The notes under the pieces are model-generated. The model worked only from the letters and a program-made list of their open reading frames with translations, made no database searches and was not told where the DNA came from. Position numbers and translations under genes: made by a program. From Psococerastis gibbosa (lineage: Eukaryota; Arthropoda; Insecta; Psocodea; Psocidae), in NCBI GenBank assembly GCA_963971405.1, contig OZ020489.1, positions 24,888,290-24,952,289 on the forward strand: a stretch of DNA of 64,000 nt, read 5' to 3'. Of this stretch, positions 19,560 through 32,200 are shown piece by piece (position 1 is the first letter of the stretch; the number at the start of each line of letters is the position of its first letter).

Positions 19560-22020
19560 GTACGTTTAACATTGCCATAACATGGGTGTGGTGAGAAATT
19601 TCCCTCGCATTTGTCATTTCTTTTTATTAGAATTATAAGAAGTATCACGCATGCAATTAAATTAGGCTGGTTATCAAGTTATCTCAAATGTCCGTTTATG
19701 CAAGCATTACTGTATTTAAATCACCAATACCATAAAAAAAGTGCTTGTAGCAGGCAGCAGCCTAGGTACCACTTCAATTCAAGCGGAAATACTTACTACC
19801 CGACCACGATAGGACGGCAATTGGTACACATGGTTTATTCGAATACTTGCATAAGCGGAACTCCGAGTTTATTCAATTTTTGTAAGTGGTCATAAGTTAC
19901 CCTGCGGTTCAAAAAGTCGGATGAAAATGCAAGTGGAAGGCAACCGTCCCATTGGCAAGATAATTTATATTTTAAGCAAGGATGGATTTGCATAGATCGC
20001 GACGAGATAAAACGAAAAGTTAGAATAAAATTTTTCAATATCTCTCTTAGTTTCCGAGATATAGATACTTACATAAGTCTTAGCAATAAGTGCCTATACC
20101 TGCCAATGCAAAAATCCGACATAAAATGGGCTGTACCGTAAGTAAATAATTATGCTTCGCCGACCTTTAATTCACTCAGAAATTATGTTTTTAAAAATTC
20201 TTTAATTTTAGGATACGAGCCACCGCCTCAGTGGTGTTACAGATGCGTCTCGTCTCAACCAGGCTGCGGCGATGACTTTAATTGGCTATGGAATTGGTCA
20301 GCTCGCTGCCCCGAATTGGGAGACAAATGTGTCAAAATCGTTGAAAGAAAAGGAGGTTCGTTAAGGCGCTCATTCCACCGACCGGCTAGGGCTATTTACA
20401 AAAACAGTGACGTGGTAGCAGACATTCAAGACTTAGGTGGCGATTCCACCGACCTCGCATTGCAGAATGCAAATGACATTGACGGAAATTAGAATTTTGC
20501 TTTTTATAGAAATCTATTAAAATTTTTGTGCTTAACATATCCCATGACGCCATTTTTTAATTTTAGTTTGTTTGTGATTTTACTGTATGATCATTGATCA
20601 ATTTTTAGGTGCCCATTCCACATACGTACAACGTCAATGAAAATTATGAAATTGAAGGTGGTAGCAGACATTAAAGACATACTAAAAATTCTGCTACCAC
20701 CTTCAATTTCATAATTTTCATTGACGTTGTACGTATGTGGAATGGGCGCCTAACTATGGCATAGAGGAAAATAAACATTTCCGTCAATTCTGCAAGGCGA
20801 GGTCGATGGACCCCGCCTAAGTCTTGAATGTCTGCTACCACGTCACTGTTTTTGTAAATAGCCCTAGCCGGTCGGTGGAATGGGCGCCTAATCATAGTTT
20901 TTCAATTTCCCAATTGGGTTTTTTATTTATTTTAAGTTTCAACTATTGGCTTATATTTTTCACTCTATTGCTTCCGTCCATATATAAAAATATTGTTCTA
21001 ATATACTGTAGGTTCTTAATTAAACGCTTGCTGTTGCAAAAACAATCAGGCCTGAGATGTGTGGGAAAAGGTTACAGGCCGAAATAATTTTCATGAGCCA
21101 TCTGATATATTTGAGGAGCATGTATGCAAAAGGCGATTTTTCACTTTAAATTGTGAGAGAGAAAAAAAGTCTAAATGCAGCTACTTAAATTATGGGATTA
21201 ATTATTTTAATTAATATTTTTTGATAATATAGAAATCACATTGTGAATTGTTGTATTACATTTTTTGTAGCAGTCAATGCAACGATTCCAGTGATACCAA
21301 CAACTAAAAAATTTTTTTTTTTGTTACAAATTGTCTTTTGCATTCATGCTCCTCAATTATTCAACTGTTATGTACTAAAAATAACATCTGTTCTGTTTCT
21401 TGTTATTACTTCATGTATATTATTTATAGCCTATCTCCGGTAGGTTGGCTTAGTAATAGAACAAAAGAAGTCGTTATTTATTTATTTATTTATTAATAGA
21501 ATGTGCAGTGTCTAGAGTCTAGACTCTCGCACACGTACGAGAATGCTATCGACTATGCCACCTCTGAGGTTATTATTAAAACCGTAGAAAAAACATTGTA
21601 ATTATTATAAATTATAATCCTTGATTTGTGGGAAGTTTCAAGGGGCTGGGAGTGGATCGCGGCCCCCGGTTATTTCTTAAATTCTAATATAGTATGTATA
21701 TATTATGTATTTATTATATAAGTTTGCCTTCAGGTGACACATTCTATACTCGTGATTGCCTTAGCGCGATTCGAGCTGGGTTCAGAACAGACATTCCTGC
21801 GGATCAGTATGAAGGCTGCAGGTATGCAGCAGTCGACCCCCACTTGGGCAATTACGTGAATAACTCCATGAAAGAATTGGACATCTATCGTAACCATTAC
21901 TCGTCTACAGAGTTCTGCTTTTGCTTCTTCAAGAACAGATGTAATGGTGCTGCGTCCGTTATTGCTTCCCCATTCGTTTTCCTTGCTCTTGCGGCGATTG
22001 CAGCATGGCGATATTTTTGA
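19505..22020 (+). CDS. crim: crim-like Ly6/uPAR GPI-anchored protein (3 exons)
   Basis: Exons 19505-19559, 20212-20355 and 21734-22020 join into 161 residues. Residues 1-18 are a signal peptide (MDLYAPFCSVLLLVTAVN). The mature part is a single Ly6 three-finger domain with ten cysteines: WCYRC, QPGCG, RCP, KCVK, RDC, EGCR, FCFC and the terminal RCNG. A hydrophobic tail (about residues 143-161) after CNGAA fits a GPI-anchor signal. CVKIVERKGG, TRDCLSAI, DIPADQYEGCR and NNSMKE match the crim type best. Drosophila crim, crok, cold and bou act in septate-junction assembly and membrane trafficking; the same role is inferred here. Intron 2 contains a triply nested MITE starting 7 bp after the splice donor. 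The Ly6 assignment is secure; the paralogue name is less so. Confidence 0.82.
20212..20355 (+). CDS. crim: crim-like exon 2 (first half of Ly6 domain)
   Basis: Acceptor TTTAATTTTAG. Encodes YEPPPQWCYRCVSSQPGCG through CVKIVERKGG. The donor is the weak GTTCGT. The better-looking GTTAAG at 20360 would give TCG TGA on joining to exon 3, so 20355 is the end. Confidence 0.85.
20365..20888. mobile_element. triply nested palindromic MITE, locus E
   Basis: Outer hairpin: GGCGCTCATTCCACCGACC to its inverse ending GGGCGCC, flanked by TAA (20362-20364 and 20889-20891). Its core GACGTGGTAGCAGACATTCAAGAC is split by a second element (20436-20817, GGTGGCGATTCCACC ends). That element is in turn split by a third hairpin (20608-20750, GGTGCCCATTCCACATACG to GGGCGCC). 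The insertion starts 7 bp into crim-like intron 2. Confidence 0.9.
21434..21495 (+). mobile_element. SINE family A, 3' end only
   Basis: GGTAGGTTGGCTTAGTAATAGAAC followed by an ATTTATTTATTTATTTATT tail. It matches the 3' end of the full copy at 11394-11625 and lies in crim-like intron 2. Confidence 0.7.
21734..22020 (+). CDS. crim: crim-like exon 3 (second half of Ly6 domain, GPI tail)
   Basis: Acceptor TTTGCCTTCAG. Encodes GDTFYTRDCLSAIRAG through FCFCFFKNRCNG, then a hydrophobic tail ending AAWRYF and TGA. The loss of any domain after the tail supports GPI anchoring. Confidence 0.87.
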
Positions 22021-25000
22021 TTATTTTATTGCTAGGTAAGTTATAAAACTTTGTTAGTAGGGAAAATTTTGGCCCGATTATGGATGCGGCACAAAGGGTT
22101 TTAGGTTTGCGAGGGTTACAATAATGGGATGGTTGATTGTAAGATGTAAATTACTTACACTTGGAGGCAGTAAGCTTTTTTACACCAGAAATAGGAATAT
22201 GTATTAATTTAGTTCAGCAAAAAGAAAATGTGTTTCCCACAATGTATAGATTTTAAGGTGAAGCGTTCCAAATTTATTTGAAAGTGCGGTAACAGGTTTA
22301 GATGTACAGTATTTATTATTTAGTTTTGTCATGAAAAAAAATCATACATTTGAAATGGAACATGGAACGATTTTGTCACCATTACAACTATTCATTTTTT
22401 AATTTAAAGAAAAAATATGCTAGATGAGGCAGCTTAGGTCAGCTATAATATGTTTTTTGCATGAAAAATAGTAAATATTTGAAAAAAATAATGTCAGATA
22501 AGATAAGACCATTTTATATGTTGGTATTTTTAACTGTGGTTTGCAAGAGCCAGAACGCCGGTTGACATGGGTGACAAGAAAATTACGTCACTACCAATAC
22601 AACTGCTAGTAATTCCCTTACTGGCGGCTAGTCCCCGGCCTGATGGCTCATTTTGCCTTTTTAACCATCAAACTTGATTGACGGGAAAAAAATTTCCGTG
22701 TTTTTATTATTTAAAAAAAAAAAAAAAAAAAATTTAAGGGGCATAAAATAAATCTACCAATTGCTTCACGATTCAATTCACCTTAAGGGTTATAAAGTTT
22801 TATGTTTTTTTTTTTTCAGAATGAAGCCAAATATGAAGATATAAAGCTGTTTGAATACCGTCTTTTCTGATATTATCTGTGAAAACATTCCGTCCGTATT
22901 GTATGCATTTCCTACCATGAAGTAAAGGTATTTTTATTTTTAGTATATCTGACTATTCATTTTATCTACAACTTGCCTCTATTTCTAAGTGACCTACTTA
23001 CAGTATGAGTATGGCGGTAGCAGCCCCAAGAAAATAGCAAAAGGGTCAAAGGGAACTTGTGCATAGAAAAGATTAGATTACATGGTATTTCATTATAATA
23101 AACAATCAAAAAATTAGTGTTTCAATAAAACTTGTTACAATAACAGGAGCTAGTAAAACCCAAATAATCGTTAAGAAATTAACTTTGTCAATGAAACCCA
23201 CTGGTATTATAGTAATATAAAACCCCTGGAAATCCTTAAGAACTTGTGTATATTACTGCAGGTAATTCGCCAAATTTTAGACAAATCTACTGCAATTGTA
23301 ACGTCAATTGCTGTTCTACCGTAAAAAATGCTCGTAGCCTGAGGTTCGAATCAGTGCGACTCAATTCACTCGCCGCAGGTGGCTACGTATGGGGTAACAC
23401 TGAGAATCTTCTTAAGAGTTCAAGAGCAAATGACACTACTATATATATTGGTGTGTTGTTGTCTTTGTGCGAATAAACTTTCTTTTGTATTATCCTGAGA
23501 TTCTAATAGGGTAAAGTAGTACCGTGGGTTCGTGGAGTCATAGAAATCCCATTTCTAGAAGACTATATAGAGCGGAGAATGCTGTTACGAATGGGGTTGC
23601 ATGTTTGTCAACTGAAAGGAACTGCTAAATGGTAAATTGAAGACCTGATTCAGTCACGCGAGAGGGATCTTCAATAATATCCTTAACATTTCCATTTGAA
23701 TTAACATCGAAGACTTACCCTTCATTGCTGCCCCCACATTTGACATTATGATGAATGAACAAGTAAATTAATCATTTGTAATCTGACGCTACGTATTTTA
23801 CGAAATTTCCTCAATAGCCTTGAAAAACTAGCTGTTCTGAAGGTCAAACTCAATGCTTAGGGCCATGCCCACCTCCTTCATAAATTTCTCCGTAAAAATA
23901 CTTTAATGTTCGAATGCAAGAATTTATTAACGAGATATTTCTAAGCAATTCCATTTCATCAGTTTTGCCGAGTCAACTATTTGTAGGCCTATAGTTTTAT
24001 TAGTAAGGTCCACGACGGCCATCTTTGGTATGGCCAAATTAATTCGATTATAACAAAATATTAGCATGTTGTTTGCGTTTGGTTTTCAATGAGAAAATTT
24101 ACACTACCTACCTGCATAATTTTAAATTCAACTCAATTTCTGTGCGCTCACGACTGTATGTAACTTAAAAGGTAGAAAGCATTAACATCTGCGAACGGGT
24201 TTAAATGCATTAGCTCCACGTTGAACTTTGATGAAAGTGAACACTGCTTTAAGCTATTCGTATTGTGTTGACTGCATTCTTATTGCTTAAAGAACCTTGG
24301 TAAGTATACCTACTCAAACGTTGTAGCTTAGTAGTTTTACTGTAATTTTCTAACTGGCCCCTTTTACTACAAGTTCTTTTGTGATAAAATATATTACTTT
24401 ACTTCACTTTTACTTTATAATTAATGATAAATTATTATTAAATATTATTTAATTAGCTTCTAGTGTTGTTTTAATTATTTAATTTTTTTTTTACATTTTC
24501 AGTTACGATTTGCTGAATCAGCCTAATGGTCATTGGTTTTGGCCATAGGCATTGGAAGTGAAACTTCTCGTAAATTTTGAAGAAAAAGAAAATCTCTTAC
24601 CACCGAATTCGTCCAGTCTATAAACAATCTCTTACAAGTATTTCCACTTTCATTGACTTTCATCCACTGACATTCTTCGGTAGCATGTTTAAGATTATTC
24701 TATAAGAAAACTTCTTTTGAGAATGAAAAGTTCCAATTTCTGTTTTAAAACAGAAAGTCGAGCAACTTTTTGAAAATCCTGCAGAGGAGCCAACAAAATT
24801 AACAAGGAAAGTTGTTTCATGTTGTGCTTATGTGATTAGCTGTCATTTTAGGAATTTGAATTCATCGGAATTTTATCATCTCATCACTGCTTATATTTCA
24901 TTTCTTCTTCTTCGGAGAGGGATCGCTGCCTTCATTGCCATTTGAAGATTTGCTTTGTTTTTTTTCAGAAGGTAAGATAATATTAAAAAACAAATAGTAA

Positions 25001-25155
25001 TATTAGGCTTGTCTAGGTTGTGAAATTTATTTCATGACATGAAATTATTGAAATTTTTAACGGCTTTTTATTACATACGTAGTATTATTACATATTTACC
25101 TTACTATCGGAATTTAAAATCCATTGGCAGCTTATACAATGGCAATGTTTGCAAA
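22021..25155. other. intergenic, no gene seen
   Basis: AT-rich, with homopolymer runs (A run near 22713-22731). The 76-codon open frame at 23246-23476 has no recognisable domain, signal peptide or splice partner and is not called. Confidence 0.4.
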
Positions 25156-25345
25156 ACGTGCCAACGGCTTACCAAGTTGAATCCACTAGAACAGAGCCTA
25201 ATCAAAACTGCGGAAAACTTGGTAGTGGTAGGCTACTTGGTGGGACATGATAACGTGCTGAGACTACCAGTCTGTTGAAGTGCGTGTCGAGTCCTGGTCA
25301 TCTCCGAATGAATCGTGTGACTACTATGTTCCCCAAGTATTATAA
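25156..25345 (+). mobile_element. SINE-like repeat family B, decayed copy
   Basis: CCAAGTTGAATCCACTAGAACAG and CTCCGAATGAATCGTGTGACTAC correspond to the start and middle of the better copies at 49923-50216 (inverted) and 59616-59914. Confidence 0.55.
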
Positions 25346-25489
25346 AGAGCTACAACCTGTCAGTCATCCTTGAGGTGACGGATTCAGCCCTTAGGGTGCC
25401 TCAAGTTAAAGAAAGAGCTGGACCACAAGCCCTGAAAAGTGCAATCCCTCTATATCATCTGCTTATATGCTCTTATTGACAAGATTCGT

Positions 25490-25622
25490 ATTTCTAGACA
25501 AGTTTGCACAGCTACACAACTATCAAACTGAACAAGTCTGTGAGCTTACTTTATGCCATAAAGGAAATGCTTTTTATATTATATTGCAGTATTATATGGT
25601 ATATATAACAATAATTAAAAAT
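25490..25622 (+). repeat. repeat related to family D SINE body
   Basis: CACAGCTACACAACTATCAAACTGAACAAGTCTGTGAGCTTAC and the following TATATGGTATATATAACA match 14700-14820 in the same orientation. Confidence 0.6.
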
Positions 25623-26083
25623 TAACAGCCCGTATTTTCAGATTTTTTGCGCAAATTCAAATTTTTCATGAAATTTTATTTTGTAGAGGCATAAATGAGA
25701 TTTCATAACATACAGCATAACATAAAAAAATTATTCCTTTTGATGCATAGTCATGTGGTCATGCCAATTGGCCTCAGTTTTTGAAATGCTTTGACTTGAC
25801 ATCCTCAGTCAAATCAAATTCATCGCTGTTGCCTGTTAGTTACATGTTACATCAAAGCGTAGGGGAATATTTTTTCTAATTTATGGCACCTCATTTATGA
25901 TTGCAGGATCGATAATTTATAAAAACGTCGACTTTGCGCAAAAAATGGAAAGTGGAGGCTCCAGTGGCCACTGGAATAATTCCACAAATAAAAGATAAAA
26001 CTGGAATTATTGCTGACTAAATAGACGGTATAAAGTTAATTTTATAACGTTTTGCTTCCGCGAAGTCAATAGAGAAACTCTCA

Positions 26084-26195
26084 CCTGGTTATCTAGAGTA
26101 TACTCTATAACCAGGAGTATGCTCTATAACCAGGAGTATGCTCTATAACCAGGAGTATACTCTATAACCAGGAGTTTACTCTATAACCAGGAGGT
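26084..26195 (+). repeat. five 19-bp tandem repeats with an inverted leader
   Basis: Units of the form TACTCTATAACCAGGAGTA run from 26101 to 26195 (five copies, 1-3 differences each). The 17 bases just before (CCTGGTTATCTAGAGTA) are an imperfect inverse of one unit, so the leader can pair with any repeat. No spacers, so this is not a CRISPR array. Confidence 0.85.
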
Positions 26196-26814
26196 AATCA
26201 TTTGTTTGCCTCTCGATATGTACCTACTGTACCTATGTACTTAAGCCAGTACGTGGACATTAGGGCTCTATATTAGACAGGTATTGTCATCCGCCATTTT
26301 TTATCCATTATAAGTCTGGTGTATAAGCTAAGCATTGGGCGTTTACCTTTTTGTTATTAGAAATTTATCGTTGTTTATTTATTTTTTATGTAAAAAACGT
26401 TCTACCAATGAGGGATGTGTTTCATAAAAAAATACTAAAACTTGTTTTCGTTTTTTTCAATCTTTTACTTTTCTTAAAAATAATTACAATACTTAGCATA
26501 TAGGAAATATGGGATAAAAAATGGCGGATGACAATACCCGGGTATATAGTGCCTTAGTGGACATGGTGACAGGCTATGACAATAAAAATAAAATAATGTT
26601 TTTAATTGTTTGGAACTGGAAACAATTATGGCGCAGTGGCGTGACTCGACATAACATGCAACGTCAAATGTCTCACATCTGCAGATTAGTGCCTTTTCAT
26701 TTCATAGCAGGATATCATACTTCTTCCGTGGGTTTTTGTTGATTGAATTAAAAGCTTAAAAGCAGTGCACTACTCAGGGCAACCCCGCAATATTAAATAC
26801 CAAACAACTAGTGA
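26196..26814. other. intergenic, no gene seen
   Basis: No coding pattern. The 73-codon frame at 26521-26742 is not recognised. The phrase ATGGCGGATGACAATACC at 26521 and its near inverse GGTATTGTCATCCGCCAT at 26281-26298 form a 240-bp-spaced inverted pair. Confidence 0.4.
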
Positions 26815-26946
26815 GGCGGTGTTTCCACATACGTCAATAGTCAATAGTAAATGTGGTATTGCAGACATAAAGACAGTCTAAAAATGTCTGCTACCACGTA
26901 AAATCCACATTTACTATTGACTATTGACGTATGTGGAAACTTCGCC
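26815..26946. mobile_element. palindromic MITE, locus B
   Basis: 132-bp hairpin: GGCGGTGTTTCCACATACG to its inverse ending AAACTTCGCC. The right half of the core is TGTCTGCTACCACGT. The arm contains CGTCAATAGTCAATAGTAAA, close to locus A. The flanks are TGA (left) and TTA (right), one base apart from a perfect duplication. Confidence 0.85.
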
Positions 26947-27194
26947 TTATGATGAACCTATTGAAAACGTGGCGATACCGGCACACTTGACAGAATGAAC
27001 CTGTCTGAAAATAGGAAAAAATATGGTTGCTGTACTGATTACATAGATTGTTCTAGGTAATTGTTAACTTATTATTTCATTATTATTATTATTATTACGG
27101 TATTTTACTATCCAATTATAGTAGATTAAATAATTTGACATTGCTGCTCTAAATCCATTTTAACTGGAAATTTGCTAATGAGAGCAAACATGCA

Positions 27195-27320
27195 GGGTAT
27201 CCCATAGGGACGAATTGGGGTGGGGTGGGGGGGGGGGGTGGGGGGGGGGGGTAGTTGTGGGTCAAAATAGGAAAAACATATGTGGGATCGATTAAATTAA
27301 ATCAGATTTTCCGTCCGTGG
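27195..27320. mobile_element. decayed hAT-type element relic
   Basis: The segment GGTAGTTGTGGGTCAAAATAGGAAAAACATATGTGGGA after a long G-rich run matches the interior of the element at 2530-2685. The ends are degraded. Confidence 0.6.
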
Positions 27321-29072
27321 GGTATCCCGCGGGTATCCCTATTCACTGTGGCATTAGGTAAGAAGACAGTGGCCAGAAAAGGGGACATTTTGTGATGACT
27401 TGGTCAGTGACCAATTCTGATGCAGCGCGCAAGACATCTGGAAATAATTTATACTTTTTAGGCTGAAACTAGAGTTTTATAGTAGGCTATATGGGAGGGA
27501 TGGGAAATCCGAACGCGCAAAAGTTTTTCATGAATTCAGGGTCTACCTGCTACGTTTTTACAATGGCTGGTCATGGGAGATGTGATGAGTGGACCAGAAA
27601 TTAAAAAGAAAAAATTTCGGCGGGAAGCGAATTGCCCAACTATATAGAGAACTCGATCTTAAAACAGCGCAGCGTTGAGCGATATGGTTCATGGCTTGGA
27701 CCAGTTGTAACTTAATGGTCGAAACTTTCGACTTCGGGATTTCAGTGGATTTACACGTTTTGAGGTCCCAGGAACCAAAAAGAGTGGTTTTTACGAAATG
27801 TCGGTCTCCAATGCCTAGGGGTTGTGGTGCATAGCCTATGCGCAAATTTGCATGTTTCTCCTCGAAATTCGAAGCTATCATTGATCATCAAGGTTCCTAT
27901 TTTCAGTTCTTAAACTCGTGTCTGCATAAATAAAGCATTCCGATTCAGTATTTCGTTTGTCATTGAGGGAAAAAATGAAAATTGGGGGGGGGGGGTGGAA
28001 ATATCAAAACAAAAATAGGCAAAACATGGGAGGTTAGCGTGACCCCGGGGTCGCGACATCTCCCCTAGCACTATGGGATTGACATCACTATTTTATTACC
28101 ATCTTGAATTGACCTACAGTATTATGTCTTCACTATTGATTCCGTCATTCCATTTTTATATTTTTGAATTATTATTTGCAATTTGTATTGTGGAATGAGC
28201 AATAGGTAACAATTTTATTGTTACAATAGATACATACCCACTATTTGTCAGATATAACAGGGTTCATTTTAGGACTATATTTTATAATTAAATAATTAGT
28301 TGAAAACAATAACTATACGATATAACTACTAAGGCTTTTATGGTGAAACAAGAGAATTCGGGCTGATTGATCGTGAAGTACGCTCTCAGATCGACCACGG
28401 CATATTAGCTCTGATTCTCCTGCTTAATTTTCAGTAATTATAATATTTTAATAAAAAATATATAATATATTTACCTAATAAAATAATATTTCAATCAAAC
28501 TATCGTTGATATGGACAGTTAGGTGTAAGAGAGGAGGGCCATTAGCCCTAATCTCACTGTATCTACATTTTTATTTTATTTTACTTTATTGTTGCTATTA
28601 TTAGGTATTATAATTATTATTATTATTATTAAACGCATCTTCCTACCTTTACCAATTTTTTTGTCTGGTTTTAAATTTTTCCATGAAGTACGTTAAATTA
28701 TTGATGACGCTTATAGGCCTATCTTTAAAAAGATGCTCTACTCGAGTTAAAAGCAATAAAGTACGGTAGGGTACAGTAATTCCATCGAAATACCAGCGTT
28801 ACTTACTTATTTACCTAAGACATCAGAAATTGCCTTTAAAAATACGAAAAAGTTCACTCTGCTCCTCCCCTTCAGTTGTCCAACTATTTTGGATCACTGT
28901 CTTCGTTTGACGATGGATTTGGTGATGTCAAAGAAAATTTACAAATATATTAAAACAGCTTACCTCCTAATGGCATTATAATTACATTATAATTGCACCT
29001 TTTGCAGTTAGTAAAACCCATTTTTAACTGTCGTTTTTTGTCTTCAGGTAGGTACTCGAATACTTTGTGGCC
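27321..29072. other. intergenic upstream of the dynein gene
   Basis: Repeat-rich, with an inverted repeat X fragment at 27710-27830. A short sequence at 28375-28400 recurs inverted at 31319-31344. TTTTGTCTTCAG ending at 29047 looks like an acceptor, so an untranslated first exon may lie somewhere upstream; none could be placed. Confidence 0.4.
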
Positions 29073-29240
29073 ATGGATGGCCCACCAGACCTCCGTCTGG
29101 AATTTCTGGGTGGGTACATCCAGAAGACGATGAAGCTCAAGAGTGAGAAGTGGCAAAGACTTCTGGCTACTGAAGAATTGAAAGCTCAGGTTGTCGACTG
29201 GCTCGACCATCCTGATCCCCCGGTTCTCATTATAATGCAG
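29073..29240 (+). CDS. DNAH17: dynein exon 1 (residues 1-56)
   Basis: ATG in a good context (GGCCATGG). The start [12 protein letters not shown] aligns with the N-terminus of DNAH17-type chains, which fixes the initiator. Phase 0 end, donor GTACCT. Confidence 0.88.
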
Positions 29241-32200
29241 GTACCTGCGTATTGAAAATTATTGATTGATTTTGATTCTTTTGTCAAGACATGTAGAGTA
29301 GTGGTACGGACTCTGTCTTTTTTTTTTTTTTTTTATAAATTGGGGTACAGGTGTTACCTGTGTGCACTTAAGCCTATTGGCCTATTGTGCCCCCTACAAC
29401 AAAGTATCTGCATCACTTCTACATCACTTTCTCGAGGCCTATCTCCCTCACGAGAGCCAGGATCTTGAGGGGATTCAGAAGTGGTAGGTCTTTTACATGT
29501 AACTGCAAGCTTTCCGAGCATGCTGCTCTTCTTCGTGCGATTGCATCGCATCGCATCGCAGGTCCTCCACTCCTTCATTGCAGAATCTGCAACACTATAG
29601 TTGTCTCCCTAAGAGACTCCAGATATTTAACCCCAGGACCAAAGACGCCAAGGCCTGTTCTTGGTTTGGTACTTCCTAGCCTAGAGCCATCAGTATACCA
29701 CTTGATTGTGTGACTATTGAGAATTCCTGCTGATTCGCAGCATTCTTTCATTGTCCCTAATATAGTTTCGAATTCCCTCCTAAAATAGTATTTTGGATGG
29801 ATTCTATCGCTTGGCATATCCAGGCAGTGGTCAGACGTAGTCAGAGAGGCTGAGTCTCTCTTAATTGCCCTTCCACTCCAGTTATACCATTTCTGCTGAA
29901 GTTTCCACTGCAACATGGAGGGGTGGGAAGTCCAGTACTATCTCCATTGCTGCAGTGGGACAGGATTACATAGCCCCTGTAAAGCATCATGTTAGAGAAT
30001 ACGGGCTTCTGAATGTAGCCATAATTTGGATTATTCAGAGAAAAATTCTCATGTGGTTTGATTTTGCCATGTCCATGAAGCCATGACCAATGGTATGGTT
30101 ACAGCAGGAAAAGACAGGCAGTGACTCTGTCTTTCACCCGAAAGGTTGTTGGTGCGAGTCCTACACTTCCTACATTTTCTGGTCATGCTTCGGGAGGCAT
30201 GTAAAGCAGGCGGTCCCGGGCCTTCCTAGATTGGCTTAGTAATAGAACAAAAGTCCTTATTTATTTATTATTGATTTATTATTCTTGATTTCGTCATGGC
30301 CCAACTCGTGTATCAGGAGCAGATGGCATCGTGGTTTCGTCGAATCCACATTAAGCTATGTTACTTCGTGTCCTTTTCCATCTATTGAAAATTATTTATT
30401 GATACTTTGATACATTATAGTTCTCGTCCGTAAGGACCTAACCCGTGTATTAGGAACGGATAGGGCTTTCCTCGCTAAACAATTAATTAGTATTGTACTA
30501 TTTTCATATTCAACTGTGTTACTTCCAGTCCTTTAAAATCTTTTACGGTTATTCACGTTGTGCGCAATACAGTAAAGGTAACCGGACTCAAGTTATATGT
30601 TAAAAATAATGGCTACTTTACTGTTAAGGCAACTGCAACGTCGTAAATTTAAAAAGTGGAAGATAATCTTATTTTGATAAAGTTCTCAGAATTAATTGAC
30701 TCCTTTTTAGAACGCTGCTGCTCAACTACTCCTCGCTACCAGCTTTCCAGTGAGCCTAAAAAGTAAAGCCACCTACTTCATAAAAAAGAAAAGGCTGCCG
30801 GTTCCAAAGGAAGACATAGGCAATAGCCTAGTTGTTGGAGACATGGCGACGAAACCCATCGAGCAGCTAGCTACATTAGTTGATGAGGTAGGTATGTTTT
30901 GCATAAGTAGCTTATTATTTGCGGTCTGGTGGTCTTTTGTAGCATGGTGGTACAAGGCCGGTTGTAAGACACCTAAGGCGGGGTTTCCACATGCGTCAAT
31001 CGTCAGAGAAATATGGTTTTGACGTGGTGGCAGAATTTTTAGTATGTCTTTAATGTCTGCTAAACCTTCAATTTCACATTTTTCATTGACGATTGACGTA
31101 TGTGGAAACTCCACCTTACCGGTCCACGAGTGGACGGTTTCGTATTTTTACAAATCATACTGCCAGTTACATCACAACTGTCACAAGCTTTGAAACTGTT
31201 CTCTATGGTTGAGTATAAATGACTTTTGAACCTATTATTGCCGTAATAAAGGAATATTATTACAAAGACTTTCACGGCCGCAGTTACAAGATGAAGCAGT
31301 GAAATGTGGGATGATAGGCCGTGGTCGATCTGAAAGCGTACTTCCTAACGTTTCGTCAACAACAGTGGAACTGCAGTTGCTGCTGAGCGTCCGATATACA
31401 ATCATAGAAGTCTACATAATTCTACTGAAAAACTGCAAAGCCGAAAATTAAAAATACCCGATTATATGATTATGTCTTCTACTACTTAAATGAGCCACAT
31501 TTTAATAACTTGCTGAGTTAGTGAAATAAAAAATGACAAGTATTCAATTTTGGGGTGCCAATTTTTCTATGTAGCATATCCTCTTAGTAAAACATTCTTT
31601 GCAGATTTTCGTTCCATTGCTCTCAAACCCCAGCAATCACCGAGCCTGGCCGCCAGTGGTAGCCCACGACGTCAAAAAACATGTGCACAGTTTAAAAAGC
31701 ACCGTTTACCAAGTGAAAGGTCAAGTGTCTGGACAAACGGTTCTACCAATGCCCGTTGGTGTAGAACGAGTACACGAAGCAGAGAAGACTTTGCTTACAA
31801 GGTATTTTAACGGTTTTTGTCATAACGTTCTGGATTACTGATGTCTTTATTCCAACGTATATAAAGGAAATTAAAAATGTGGGGAACAGGCCTACACTAC
31901 AATATGATTGATTTTTGGGAGTTCAAATAGGAGTAAATAGCAATGATAGCTTTGTTTTGTTTTTTTACAGTGGTGGGGAAGATGTGGATCTCTATTTGAA
32001 GTCAGCTATAGAGGGTGTTGTTATTAAATGGGCAACTCAAATTAATGATTTCCTTACGAAGGACTCAACCCAAGCATTTACTGGAGGACAGAACCCGGAT
32101 CCGTCTGCAGGTAAGTTGGCTACTTAATTAGTTACTGGGTGATTAGACATGTTCCGGTCCCGTCTTCATTGATGCTTGCAATGAAAAAGTTGCCTGCATA

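Noticed and set aside
20356-20364. Donor GTTAAG at 20360 for crim-like exon 2
   Set aside because: A better match to the donor consensus, but it creates TCG TGA on joining to exon 3.
23246-23476. 76-codon + strand frame with several cysteines
   Set aside because: The Cys spacing does not match Ly6 or another small secreted fold, and no signal peptide or flanking exon is present.
25039-25278. 79-codon + strand frame
   Set aside because: Its second half overlaps the family B repeat and the first half has no recognisable sequence.
26101-26195. CRISPR array
   Set aside because: Units are contiguous with no spacers, and the window is eukaryotic.
29067-29072. GTG at 29067 as dynein start
   Set aside because: ATG at 29073 has a good context and aligns with the family N-terminus.
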